The notes under the pieces are model-generated. The model made no database searches. It had not been told where the DNA came from and saw only the letters and a list, made by a program, of their open reading frames with translations. The translations under genes were made by a program, and so were the position numbers. Positions 22,111-32,365 of a DNA stretch of 64,000 bases are shown in pieces. The stretch is from Agarophyton chilense (lineage: Eukaryota > Rhodophyta > Florideophyceae > Gracilariales > Gracilariaceae). Where the stretch lies: positions 372,001 to 436,000 of the forward strand of contig JARGXX010000088.1 of the NCBI GenBank assembly GCA_030374765.1. The letters run 5' to 3'. Position 1 is the stretch's first letter, and each line of letters starts with the position of its first letter.

Positions 22111-22920
22111 TTATGCAACGCAAACTTATCAGGGCTGAGTGAATGGACCTAATGACTAGGAATATGTGGTTGCTAGGTAGTTACCAGCGACCATCCGTGC
22201 AGCAACGGCAGAAACGGCAACCAAGCTCCACTTTTAGATATTCCCTGTGTGAGCTCTGTAGCTGATCGTCTCGTATCACTTGCCGAAGGCTATGCTTGCA
22301 AATATCACAACGCAGGATTTCCGCACGATGGCAGCACGAAGATTGCACGATGGACCACATGCGAAGCTGGAACTTGACATTGACGGTTTCGGTGTCTTGT
22401 GACGTGAAACACCGTCATACCTCGCAACTGTCAGAAAATATGTGGTGCGACGCTGAGATGCAGAACATATCGCTCATACCCGATGATGAGCGGAGGAGGC
22501 TCAGAGCAAATGCGGTATTTTCAGGTTTGCTCCTGTCTTCTTGTTTTAAAAACTTGTGGCTTGCATGAAGACGAACGTGACCCGATTCGGAAGTTTTCAA
22601 TGAGAAGAATGTTATGATTGAAATGTTACTTGCAACCACTACACGGAGCTTTGCATTTTGTCACCGATATCACGCGACTATGGATATGTCAGAAATCGGC
22701 GAAGTTTTTCGCACCGACAGTGGTACATCTTGTAAATGACGGTGATGCGAACGGGGATTGCTATTTTGGTAGCCATCGAGACGAGTCATAGAGCTAGTTT
22801 TGTTTCACATCAGTGAGTATTTAAGAGGCTTTGCATCATATATGAGCGACGGGCTTGCGGCAGAGGGGTAGACATCGGAGACCGTGTATTTGTGAAAGTA
22901 CAATATCTTTGAGGATTATA

Positions 22921-24189
22921 ATGGGCTCTCATTTTGAATCAGGACGAGGTGAAAGAGCAGTGAACGCCCATGGGAGCGGTCTCAGCACTCTACTTTGTGG
23001 AAAAGATGTCAAGGTGCGGGCAAAGAGTGTGATCGGACGAATATTTGGAAGTGATGTACTATCGAGCGACAAATATGTCACGATGCACCAAAGTAGCATC
23101 TTCTGCCGATTGAAGCATTTTGCAGATGCGGCTGATGAGGACTTGGATCCTTGTGAGGTGTTGAACAGAACATTGAGTGAGTTAGTTTTTTGTTTACAGA
23201 CAGGAACAGGCGGAACAGAACATGATGAGCACGACGATCCTTGCCTGCTGTGTGAGATTCAGAAGCAGGTCTGTTGGTACATTGACACGAATGTTGAGAT
23301 TTGTCGAAGAGCGAGTGTGATCCGGCAGGTGGCGACACGCGCAGAAAGTCGGATGGAACTATACTACGCCCGAAAGCTATTATACTGTGATGTTAACATA
23401 GATTTGGGACAAACCTTTGCACAAAGGATACGTGAGGCAGCCATAGGTTTTCCGTACATAGACAACTACGTGAACATGACACAAAAGGAGTTTGAAGTAG
23501 TGAGCGAACTGCTATCATCACGCAATTCGATGCAAGACTGGCGGCGATCGGAGAAGTCAGAGGACGAGCGCGAAGCACTAACAAGAGTGGTATTTTGTGG
23601 AAGCGGACCACTTCCACTGAGCGGGATTCTTCTGAGTGCGTGCGCAAACGCGAAGATGCACGTAACACTGGTGGATCGGGACGAAGAGGCAGTGGCCATC
23701 TCGCGCAAGCTGCTGAGTAAATGGGAGCTCAGCGGCATCGTTCCTGCCAACCGCATTCAAGTAGTGTGCGCCGACGCCAACAAGTTGACATTCTGCCGGC
23801 GAGCGCGGCCCCATGAGGGGCACATGGTATGTGATGTAGTGTTCGTGGCAGCGCTGTTATCAAGCGAGGCGAGGCACGGGGTGCTGACGGGCAGCGCGCA
23901 ATTCGGAGAAGACGCTCCGCTTGTCGTGGTGCGTTCGGCGCATGGTGTCACGGCGCGCGTGGCATACGACAAGCTCAGCTGCGAGGTCGGCGATAGTTGG
24001 GAGGGAGGTGCAACACGAGTGGCGCTGGTAGTGCCGACGCGCCACGTAAGCCACGCAGGAGACGTTGTCGACGAAGCTCGCGGTGTGCGCGCTACACACG
24101 TGTTCCACGCGTCCATTCTGAACTCGCTGGAGGTGTTCGCGTGGACACTTTGCAACTTTCGCGGAGATCTTGAGGCGCTGCGCATTTGA
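22921..24189 (+). CDS. Nicotianamine synthase-like protein
   Basis: It has 422 residues from the ATG at 22921; the open frame extends 22 codons further upstream but without an ATG. Nicotianamine synthase joins three S-adenosylmethionine units into the metal chelator nicotianamine. Family signatures are FPYIDNYVNM (from residue 177; plants have FPYYSNYLKL), CGSGPLPLSGILLS (226-239, the nucleotide-binding loop), VTLVDRDEEAVAISRKL, VCDVVFVAALL (about 303-313) and LVVVRSAHGVTARVAYD (plants have LRSAHG). Plant enzymes are about 320 residues; the excess is a longer Cys/His-bearing N-terminus (residues 1-150, with HDEHDDPCLLC). No intron or stop interrupts it. It is followed after 111 bp by the DAG-kinase-like gene on the same strand. 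Exact product specificity cannot be read from sequence. Confidence 0.85.
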   Translation: MGSHFESGRGERAVNAHGSGLSTLLCGKDVKVRAKSVIGRIFGSDVLSSDKYVTMHQSSIFCRLKHFADAADEDLDPCEVLNRTLSELVFCLQTGTGGTEHDEHDDPCLLCEIQKQVCWYIDTNVEICRRASVIRQVATRAESRMELYYARKLLYCDVNIDLGQTFAQRIREAAIGFPYIDNYVNMTQKEFEVVSELLSSRNSMQDWRRSEKSEDEREALTRVVFCGSGPLPLSGILLSACANAKMHVTLVDRDEEAVAISRKLLSKWELSGIVPANRIQVVCADANKLTFCRRARPHEGHMVCDVVFVAALLSSEARHGVLTGSAQFGEDAPLVVVRSAHGVTARVAYDKLSCEVGDSWEGGATRVALVVPTRHVSHAGDVVDEARGVRATHVFHASILNSLEVFAWTLCNFRGDLEALRI

Positions 24190-24300
24190 GCTGCGGCGCG
24201 CTGATCCTGTGGCTACAATAGGATGGAGTGGTAGGAATCGAGTGGGAAGGCGGCTCCGCGCGAAGTGAAAATCCCGGAGCCACAAAATCCTGCGCCAATT

Positions 24301-25569
24301 ATGGGGGTGGTGGAGAAGAAGGCTGAAGATGATATGACGGCTGGGGCGGAAAAGACGAGCGTGGAGGAAAACACGACTGAAATGGAAAAGACCACTGGGG
24401 ATGAAGACGCAGCGACGGTGGAAGAGACGGCGCGGGTGGACGTTATCTTCAACGTCGTAAGCGGGACGAGGGACCCGGACAGAGACCTCGACATCGTGAG
24501 AGAGGTGCTGGGAAAGTCATTTGAGCGCGTGGTGGTTTGGCAAACCACGCCAGAAAAGGACGGTCGGGCGTTGGGCGTAGAGGCGATTGAAGATGGTGCC
24601 AGCTTGTTGGTGGCATGTGGCGGTGACGGCACTGTAACGGGGGTTGCAGCGGCAATTCACCAGGCGCAAAATCGAGATTCGAAGCGGCGGCTGGTGTTGG
24701 CAGCGGTTGCGCGAGGAACTGCGAATGCATTCTGCACCGCGCTGGACATCCCGACTGACGTGCAGCGCGCGACCGAGATGATTGCGGGCGGACCGGTGAG
24801 ACGCGTGGATTTGCCGGTGGTGGAGGTGGAGGGATCGAACGGCCGCATGCTACTGCTGGCGGGCATTGGGCTGGAGGCCAAGGCGGTGAAGGCGGCGGAT
24901 CGAAGCATGAAACGGACGTTTGGGATGCTGGCGTACGGGTTGGCAGGGTTGAGATCGATTTGGAGGCAGGAGAAGTTCCGAACGACGATGGTTCTGAGCG
25001 AGGTGTCGGATAACCAGGCGTTTGCGCGCGGCGAACTGCAGGCCAAGCAGGTGCGACTCAAGGACATGTACCTCAGGGGGGTGACGGTAGTGAACGCGGC
25101 GCCGGCAACATCAGTGCTGGCGCACGGCATCGGCGCTATCAAGCCAGATGACGGATTGCTTGAGGTGATATGCGTGTCAAGCAACTCGCCGTGGGATATG
25201 GTACGCACGATGATATTCCAGCTTCGCTGCGCGCTGCTTCGAGTGCGCGAGCCACGCCACGGTGTGTACGGAATGCGCGCGCGCGCGGTGCGCGTGGAGT
25301 GCTGGCCGCCGCAGCCAGTGGTGGTGGATGGCGAGGCGGTGGGTCGTACACCGATTTCTGTGTCCATTGGTGGAGCGCAAGACAGCGTGCTCGTCGTGGC
25401 GCCGGCCGCGCGCGAAGTCAGCCGCCGTCGTCGCCGCTTCAGTCTCGCGTTGCGTCGCTTGTGGCGCAACGCACGGGGCGTTGCCATGTTTACCACCGCC
25501 GTCGTGCTGCTGCGTCGCTCCACGCCCTCGCGCCCTTCGCGCGCGCCGTGGTCGTCTACCTGTGTGTAA
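24301..25569 (+). CDS. Diacylglycerol kinase catalytic-domain (lipid kinase) protein
   Basis: It has 422 residues from the ATG at 24301; an open frame to 24265 lacks an upstream ATG. The family phosphorylates diacylglycerol, ceramide or sphingoid bases using ATP. Features in order are an acidic, repeat-like N-terminus (residues 5-42), VIFNVVSGTRDPDRD (48-62), the GGDGT nucleotide loop (107-111), ARGTANAF (137-144, the usual PxGTgNxx block with R for the proline), GIGLEAKAV, PDDGLLEV (282-289) and VVDGEAVGRTPI (341-352). This is the compact LCB5/YegS-type architecture without C1 or PH domains. The last 45 residues are a poly-Arg stretch followed by a hydrophobic run (VAMFTTAVVLL), possibly a membrane anchor. 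The substrate is not predictable from sequence. Confidence 0.9.
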   Translation: MGVVEKKAEDDMTAGAEKTSVEENTTEMEKTTGDEDAATVEETARVDVIFNVVSGTRDPDRDLDIVREVLGKSFERVVVWQTTPEKDGRALGVEAIEDGASLLVACGGDGTVTGVAAAIHQAQNRDSKRRLVLAAVARGTANAFCTALDIPTDVQRATEMIAGGPVRRVDLPVVEVEGSNGRMLLLAGIGLEAKAVKAADRSMKRTFGMLAYGLAGLRSIWRQEKFRTTMVLSEVSDNQAFARGELQAKQVRLKDMYLRGVTVVNAAPATSVLAHGIGAIKPDDGLLEVICVSSNSPWDMVRTMIFQLRCALLRVREPRHGVYGMRARAVRVECWPPQPVVVDGEAVGRTPISVSIGGAQDSVLVVAPAAREVSRRRRRFSLALRRLWRNARGVAMFTTAVVLLRRSTPSRPSRAPWSSTCV

Positions 25570-26116
25570 TTTACAAAGATGAGACTGCGCTAAAACCTGC
25601 AGCCACTGGGAGCTTAACGAACAAATTGAGTCTGTACACAAACACGTAAACGGCCATGTTTTAGTGTGTAGCCACAAACAACTCTGTCCGGTGTGGAGGC
25701 TGGTAGAAAACGGTGATTTGTGCATACACAAAGCGGCCGTTTTGAGGGTGGAGGGCGGTTTGTGTACGCACATTTTGTGTGTTTATGTTTTTAGGAAGCT
25801 TCCACCTTGTGCGCATTAGTCACACGTATTACACCACCTACAAGTGGAATGTTGTACGTGTTGTACGTGGTTGGCTATCGCCGCCCCACTGCACGTGTGC
25901 GTCCCGCCATGCGCGCCAATGGACGCACGCCCATAATCGCCCGCTGGCGCCGATCGCGAGTTGCGCTCCATCGATCGCAGCTGCGCTTTCGTTTCGCTGC
26001 GCTGCGGACATTGCGTTTCAGCTGCGGGCAAACTTCAGCCTCTCGCATCGCTCCCGCTTCTCTGCCGTCCATCTCCATTCCCTGGCGCCCCACCTCCCCC
26101 CCCCCCGCCAGCCGCC
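25570..26116. promoter_or_regulatory. Intergenic region with nested inverted repeats and a promoter-like tail
   Basis: GTACACAAAC (25634-25643) is repeated inverted as GTTTGTGTAC (25758-25767). Inside these arms AAACGGCC (25648-25655) is inverted as GGCCGTTT (25735-25742). A direct repeat TTGTACGTG occurs at 25852-25860 and 25861-25869, and GCCAATGG lies at about 25915. The left part may end the transcript of the kinase gene, and the right part may start that of the next gene. Composition becomes strongly CpG-rich from about 25900. Confidence 0.4.
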
Positions 26117-27061
26117 ATGGCTGCCTCGCTTCGAGCTGCGGCGCGCTTTACGCTGCGGAGCGCAGCAGCTTCTGCCGCCCCCGCCGCCCCCGCCGTCAGA
26201 GCGCTCAAATGCTTCCCTACCGCCAATGCATCCGCCGGCGCCGGCGCCACGCCGCCGTACGCACGCTGTAATGCCGCGCGTGAGGCCTTCGGCATATCTT
26301 GCATCCGTCTGCCAGACCTCTTTGCCCTGTCCAATTCGCCGCCCATGGGCGCCGCTCTCTCGCTCTTCGAAGCCCTCAAGCCGCGCGCCGTCGGCGTCGT
26401 GCGCCGCGTGCGACTCGCCTCTGTGGGTGACGCCCTCGTCGTGCTCAGAGGCGCCGCGCGCTCCTCGGTCGGTCGCCGCGTCGGTACTATCAGAGCAGTG
26501 CCAGGTCGCTACGTTCGAGCCGCCGTGGGCATGGCCTGGGCCGCCGCAGTCGCATCCGAGCCCAGACACACCCTCTCTGCCTCACTGTTTCGCGAGTCCG
26601 CTTCCGATCAGGGGCCCAGACGCATTGGAATTGGCTGTCTCTCCCCGTTCTGGCGGAAGATGCTTGCGCGCTTGGTGGCTACGCTGCTTGGCGGCGGTGC
26701 TGTTTATGTTGCAATATGTTGCCCCCAAGGCGTTGGCGCCGTTATCCTGGCCGCTTTGTTGTGCTTCGCTACCAGACCGGATTTAAAAAGCTTTGTCACA
26801 TGGATCCGCGAGCGTGCGCCGGCTGTCGCCAATGGAAAACAGCTCTTTGTTGACCGCGTCAAAGTGCTCGCCGCACCGTACCTGTTGAGCCTGAGACCCC
26901 CCGTTCTCCAAGACTACGGTTTGTTTTCTCTTGTTACGCTCACTGACCGTGCGGACTATGTTTATGTCTACGCCGGATGCATGTCCAGATGGTGCTTACT
27001 TGGATGGTACAACTGCGCTGATGAATACGACTTTGACGCCGTGCAAGCTAACAGCTTTTGA
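26117..27061 (+). CDS. Unrecognised membrane protein with organelle-type N-terminus
   Basis: It has 314 residues. The start is chosen at 26117 because its context GCCGCCATGG is an ideal eukaryotic initiation context and because the protein then begins MAASLRAAARFTLRSAAASA. That stretch is Ala/Arg/Ser-rich without acidic residues, typical of a mitochondrial or plastid transit peptide. A basic middle part follows. Hydrophobic segments at about residues 183-220 (LVATLLGGGAVYVAICC, then GAVILAALLCFATRPD) form one or two membrane spans. The C-terminal domain contains LQDYGLFSLVTL and a Tyr/Trp-rich end (YVYVYAGCMSRWCLLGWYN). I do not recognise the family. Third-position GC is high, like the two genes upstream. 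The large overlapping frames on both strands here are composition artefacts. Confidence 0.7.
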   Translation: MAASLRAAARFTLRSAAASAAPAAPAVRALKCFPTANASAGAGATPPYARCNAAREAFGISCIRLPDLFALSNSPPMGAALSLFEALKPRAVGVVRRVRLASVGDALVVLRGAARSSVGRRVGTIRAVPGRYVRAAVGMAWAAAVASEPRHTLSASLFRESASDQGPRRIGIGCLSPFWRKMLARLVATLLGGGAVYVAICCPQGVGAVILAALLCFATRPDLKSFVTWIRERAPAVANGKQLFVDRVKVLAAPYLLSLRPPVLQDYGLFSLVTLTDRADYVYVYAGCMSRWCLLGWYNCADEYDFDAVQANSF

Positions 27062-29256
27062 GCCCGGCCGTTCCGTACTTGTGCTTCCGGTTTATTGTCA
27101 CTTCCTCCTAACATTTACTACCACCCAACGCTCCATTCTCCCTCTATTCTCCTCGGTTGAGCTGAACGCTCAACTGGTACAAATGCTCCACGACGACCTA
27201 GTTCACCCGCCTTGAACACATTGCATCTTGTTTGGTACCGTGCATGTTCGTATTTTTCGAACGCATTGCAACAGTCTAGTTGTCGATTCTGGCGAGTGTA
27301 ACCACCTCTTGAAATTTCGAGCATCGCATGCATTTGGCAATGCGAATGCAATCTATCATCGTCTAGCTAGAGCTTCTGGTATACATGCACTGCTTGTACT
27401 GATATTCTGAGATTCGCTGGCGCCATGGTCGTCATTTTTCACACGCGAGTGCGATCTACTTGAGGCGTTTTCGTTGTCATCTACACGTCCGACGCACAAC
27501 TTAGATTTGATCGGCCTCAGTGGCCTTTTTTCGCAGAGGTATTTTCTGGCCTCTTGATGGTTTCGTCAGTTTCGTGATTGTCACAGGAAAGTCCAACAGA
27601 ATATATGACAAGCATTGCGTACATGTACCCGTGATTTGGTTTTTCTTGTGCATCAAGTGTTTGATGCGCTGTTAATGATTTGTTCGCCAATATAGTTGAT
27701 GTCATGGGATCACTTCGCGATGGAATGCCGGTCATACACATTCTGGCGCTTCTTGCATGGATTCATGTCGATTGCGAAGAATGAAGTTGCTACTGTGGGG
27801 AGTTCTCCGGAATGCCAATCCATTCTCATCCGCCGCGTATCGTTCGTGCCCTCCCAAATCAAGTAATGGAATTATAAATCTGTCTCGTCCCTCAACATCG
27901 CAATTTTGCCTTCGTTGTACGATTTTTGCTGTGGACAAGAGAACCAGGATCGCCTTAATATCCAAAGGTAATTTGTTGAAGAGCCTCTTAAGGTGAACCC
28001 CAGGATCCATTATTCTCGCGCTGCAACCAGTGATTAGTAATAGACCTTTCTGTGAGTTATTGACCTCCAAATGAGTTGATAACAACAAATGGAAAGTGGG
28101 CATTGTACTTCGAAGAAAGGCTGTCCCAGAACAGTTATCAAAGCATTTCCAGAAAACAGAACAGTAAATTATCTAAACATGTTTTCAACAAATATTCAAA
28201 AAAATGGCGCCAAACGCATCTTTGCCAAAGCACTCTGAGGGCTTGTCTTAACAAGCGTGAATTCACGCCTGAACGAAATGTGTACGATGGTGATTGGCTA
28301 TCTACCGGACCCCAGCCCATGCCCCTCCACTCTTCTTGAAGTACACGAGGAGTCCTTCTTCTGTAAGGATGGGCTTTTTTTGACCATTCCAGAGACCCTA
28401 CGTTCTGTCTGGACCTCGTGAATGCAGCGGTGCAAATTAAAGCATTGCGTAGGATGCCGGCAAAAGGGAACGCAACTTGCTCGAGCCGCTTGGATTTGAA
28501 TATTGTCTATAATTTCCCCAAGAGCACCGCTCGGAGCCCCAATATACTCGTTCCCTCCCTCCGTAATGACTACCCTGAAGCGCTCTTGCCGTAAGTCAAG
28601 CGCAACCGCCAATACACAGCCCCATTTACCTCTAAGCGCACGTTATGACAGCACTAACTCTACTTAGCCGACAACTACAAAAAATCCGCTCGATCTCGAA
28701 GTTCGATTGGCAGTCCCAAGTTGCGAACCTCAATCACAAGCACAAGTAGTACAGGTCCATAGTGGTGCAGATGTAAAATCTTGCCCCTGAATACAATTTA
28801 AAAGTAACGCAAACTCAACCTTTACGTCGAATTTTGCGAAAACAGCTTTTCTCAAAAAATGTGAACGATAAATGATCATTTTCGCGTGCTACGCCCCACA
28901 ACACATTTACGCAATTAAAAAACTGTGTGTTTTCAAAGAGAAGTTCTCAGTACTTTTCTATTCCTATCTCATGGACAAGAAAGTGAAGCATCTCTAACTT
29001 GTAGCAAAACAGTGGAAGTTGAAGATCAGAAACCGCTGTAAAGACGAGCTTATTTTGAAGTTTATGATATATATGTCCATTTTGAGCTCCAAAGGGACCT
29101 CTTTTGAAGAACTGTTACGTAAAACCAGGACTTGTAACGATAACAAAAGCTGAGTTCAGGACTCATTAAGTCGCTGTCGCACACAGAACGTTCTTTCAAA
29201 GGTTCAATCCTTCGTTCAGAACAGGCATACTGCTGAAAAACATTCAACATTCTGTT
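27062..29256. other. No supported gene
   Basis: The longest frames are 123 codons (27732-28103, minus) and 104 codons (28298-28612, minus). They carry no motif I recognise and may be remnants of mobile DNA. GC falls from 27100 onward, marking the edge of the host island. Confidence 0.5.
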
Positions 29257-29564
29257 ATGTGTTCTCTTATAGATATAGTCTTGAACGAAACCAAAACATA
29301 TAATGGTTCGAATACTGGCAAACGGAAATTTTCTCCTAATGAATCGTCCCGTCTTCTGGTTTTGCTACAGAACGATGAACGGTTCAGTCACTCTCTCTTC
29401 AAATCTTATGGTGCAGAGCTCAAGAGTGATGAGAGTGATGCCCGGGTTAATCCCGAAGCGTTTTGGGGGGTAATCAAAAAAAGATTTAACGACGTTTCGG
29501 TCAGTTATAGATAAATTTTTACTGTTTATTTTAATTAAATTGATTCGAATTGTCGCCAGCTTGC
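29257..29564 (+). pseudogene. Myb/SANT-like ORF fragment, left of solo LTR
   Basis: Codons from 29257 give GKRKFSPNESSRLLVLLQND and then EAFWGVIKKRFND. This is the pattern (basic start, RLL helix, FW..V..+FND) of Myb/SANT-like proteins often linked to DNA transposons. The frame stops at 29512, 50 bp before the LTR. Beyond the LTR the sequence appears to continue (see 30219-30775). Confidence 0.5.
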
Positions 29565-30213
29565 TGTAATATTCGCTCTTACGGAGAAAGCAGACACACG
29601 CAAAAGTGTTCGGAACTTTTGAATGGTTGTTGGGGCTAATGGGAAGATATGGTAGAGCAAAACACTAGTGGACTAGAATAGGGTTCTAAGGCTCCATTCG
29701 CCAAGGAGGGTGGTTGGTACTATGAAACGGACAACTACTTTTTTAGCTTGTCCGTATCGCCGGTTAAGTAATACTGAATAAGAAACAAGTCAGTTGGTAG
29801 ACCCGTTGTTGTTTTCTGCACTTTGGAGTCGGCGCTCCTCTCTTTGCCTTATGTATTGTGCACAGCGGTGAGCGCCGCACATAGTAATATCTAGATATAA
29901 ACTTGGTTAGCCAATTAACCCCTCTATAGTACGGAATAACTCGCTCTTCATGGGCTTCCGCCTACGAAGCTTAGGTTTTGTTGCCACCTGGCTACCCAAT
30001 ATATGCGCCGTTACCAATCCTTTATTTTGCTTTAAAGGGACGGATCGGATACGCCGTTGCAGACCGAAATCTTACGTGTAAAACACCCCCTTGCTGGCTA
30101 TCTGCGGGATGCCGCTTCATAACTTCACCATAGCTGCTCGACTGACCTATAAATACCATCCTACTAGGACGAAAATTATTCCATCGGCATTTCCACAGTA
30201 GTTGAATACTTCA
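29565..30213 (-). repeat. Solo LTR related to element B, with target-site duplication
   Basis: This 649-bp LTR has ends TGTAATATTC and GAATACTTCA and is closely related along its length to the LTR of B (10199-10849). It is flanked by CTTGC on both sides (29560-29564 and 30214-30218), a perfect 5-bp target duplication. With no internal sequence, this is a solo LTR left by LTR-LTR recombination. Confidence 0.93.
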
Positions 30214-30218
30214 CTTGC

Positions 30219-30775
30219 CGAAAGAGCTGCTTGTTCGTTGAAGGATCATTTGTACGTGGCGGATAGATCTTGCATAATGCTTTAAGATAGGTGGTCTGTT
30301 TCTGGGAAAAAACGATCTGACGCGCAAAACAGCCTTTCTCAATTTGTCCAGCCACGGAGATTACACATCAGAATCGAAGAGGACATTTATTCTATTTTTA
30401 GTTTGCAGGATTTGGAGCTCACAGGAATATGCGGAGCTTTTTCAGATGGCTTCTAAGACAATAAAAAACGAAAGATAAGCTTTTGATAAAGGCGTTCAAG
30501 GATATGTCCCAAATCAAGTATGCGAAACAAAGGTACGAAAGAGGAGAAGCACAGAACTGCAGGGAAATTTGGAGGATGTGTCGAAGTCACTGAATACCTT
30601 CACCGGCTACGTGAAAGAAAAAATAGAAATACTGAAGGCTAAAAGCAAAACTGCGAACAAAAAAGGTCGACTATACGCGAATGAAGGAAAAGAAGAAGCC
30701 ATTCTTATGAATGAAGTTTTAAGCAGTGTGGAGCTATGCGAGCATGCTCGCCAGTTTGGAGATGACGAGGTCTAG
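30219..30775 (+). pseudogene. Continuation of the Myb/SANT-like ORF
   Basis: After the LTR, the plus strand reads WSVSGKKRSD and SLSQFVQPRRLHI, similar to the W..SG....F..F segment that follows the FND motif in Myb/SANT-like transposon proteins. A charged segment (30569-30775) rich in Lys/Glu follows. Several stops are present. Confidence 0.35.
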
Positions 30776-30989
30776 GAAATGGCTCGAAACAGCCTGACGC
30801 GAAGCAAGAAGCGATAAAAACAGTTCTGCAATGGAATTCGTGATAACGACGCCGAAAATCAAGAAACCTAACCGATTGTTTTCCTAATCCTCTCTTTGTT
30901 TTTATTGTAGGTACAGTTTATGTTGCAGTTCATTATTATAGCTGTTCTGCTGATTTGATCGCCTTGAATTACGTAATAACCAGGTGGTG

Positions 30990-32025
30990 GTGGGAAACGA
31001 TTACTATTCTCTGTCATAAAGCAGCTCTGATTTGCCAGAAACCGACACAACCCGCCTCTTGTAGAAAGACTCCGTCCCGCTCTATTCCAAAGCCAAGATA
31101 ACCTTTGCCAACTATGAAGAGAGGAATTGCGATGCCCAATTCGTCGTTCCCACGCCGTCGTCAGAGGGACTAGTACCGGTACAATGGCTGAACTCGTCGG
31201 ATGCATTCGAGCTAATTTGCAACGACTAACTTTTAGTTTTGCGATATGAATCCCCCCGTGTACGACGGCCAATTTGAATTCTGGCACTGCAAAAAGAAGA
31301 GTGTAGCTCTCAATGTTCTGCTCTATCTCGACACAGTACAAACGATTTTCTTTCTGAAAGTAACCAAGCAAGTACATGGGTCTGTCTACGTGAGCCAAAG
31401 TCGTAACTTCGTCCCCCTCAGGGTAGTTCAACCTTTGAGTTAGAGTTTGTGTAGGCAAAACAATCGCCAACCCATCATGCGGTTTAAACTGCTTCGTGGA
31501 CCTCATGTATAAGCTCAAAAGCATCTTCAACGCTTTCTTCAGGTAATCGATCACCACTCTCTTCACCTGCTTTCTGCACAACATTGCCAGAATACTGCAA
31601 GAGGTAGAACGAAGAATCTCACACGATTGCTAACAGATGTGGTTGGTCAGACCAGTAGACTTCTTTAGCCTGCACATCAATGCCGCCACCGAACTGCAAA
31701 TCTTCCCCATCGTAGAAGCAAACGAAATCTTTTCCGCAGAAACCAAGCAGAACCCCATAAATCGACTCCGCCTCATAAGTACATCGCATAGAATTGCGCT
31801 CATTGAACATTTTGTTGTGCACGCGTATGTCGTTCGATCCAATGCGAGTGGCATACTCTGCAACGGTATTATCCATCACCACTTGGTCTGATGAGCCGAA
31901 GGATTGGTTTCTAAGATTCAACGCAGTGTAGTTGATGTACTCACCATCGCCACACAATGCAATAAATCAACCATTCGGCACGTTCAAATGGCCACTGATG
32001 TAACTTCTTCAGCTCTGCTCCCCAT
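30990..32025 (-). pseudogene. COPB2: Coatomer beta-prime subunit (COPB2) pseudogene fragment
   Basis: The minus strand carries the segment of beta'-COP that follows its N-terminal WD40 propeller. Motifs in order are NVPNG, LCGDGEYINYTALN, VAEYATRIGSNDIRVH, GKDFVCFYD, SFYLLQYSGNVV, SVEDAFELIHEVHEAV, WVGDCFAYTNS, LNYPEGDEVTTLAHVDRPMY, and LLGYFQKENRLY followed by SYTLLFAVPEFKLAVVHGG. Intact beta'-COP of other eukaryotes reads HNPNGRF..CGDGEYI, EDAFELLHEV, WVGDCFIY, LNYCVGGEV and LDRPMYLLGY at these places. Four or more in-frame stops (mostly TGA) and a frameshift near 31440 break it. The recognisable part fades near 31000. Beta'-COP is an essential COPI vesicle coat subunit, so a functional copy must exist elsewhere. 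Confidence 0.88.
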
Positions 32026-32030
32026 TCCGT

Positions 32031-32365
32031 TCAAACACGTTTCTATCTCCCCCACACCCGCCCCATCCATTCCATCCTCATTGTCTACTTAACAACGGCT
32101 GAGAAGAGCGACAGGGCGCGCCTGGAGGAAAGGGGAGCCTAAGACGTTTCTTTCTTATCACCTCAATCAATGCCTCTCTCTTATATAGAGCGACGTCTTC
32201 TGTATCTGTTTCCATTCCATCATCAACTACCCAGATTGCGTGCCGCTGTTTGCAACAATCATACCAGGCCCGGACGTCTCGGTTTCGTTCGCAAACTTTT
32301 TTCTGAGTGATATACTTTGATCAGAACGGGCTGTTGTCTATACAAAAAATGTGAAGCTTCATACA
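32031..32365. other. No supported gene
   Basis: Unremarkable AT-richer spacer between the COPB2 pseudogene and the Harbinger transposase. It includes a C-rich stretch at about 32045-32080. Confidence 0.4.

Noticed and set aside
24657..25523. 288-codon minus-strand ORF
   Set aside because: It lies antisense to the DAG-kinase gene, whose motifs are clear. High third-position GC leaves the opposite frame open; the product is Arg/Thr/Ser-rich without motif.
26018..26569. 183-codon minus-strand ORF
   Set aside because: Gly/Arg-rich shadow of the CpG-rich coding strand.
25779..26786. 335-codon plus-strand ORF overlapping the membrane-protein gene
   Set aside because: It is in a different frame, with no good start context and a Pro/Ala/Ser composition artefact. 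The frame with GCCGCCATGG gives a sensible transit-type leader and membrane helices.
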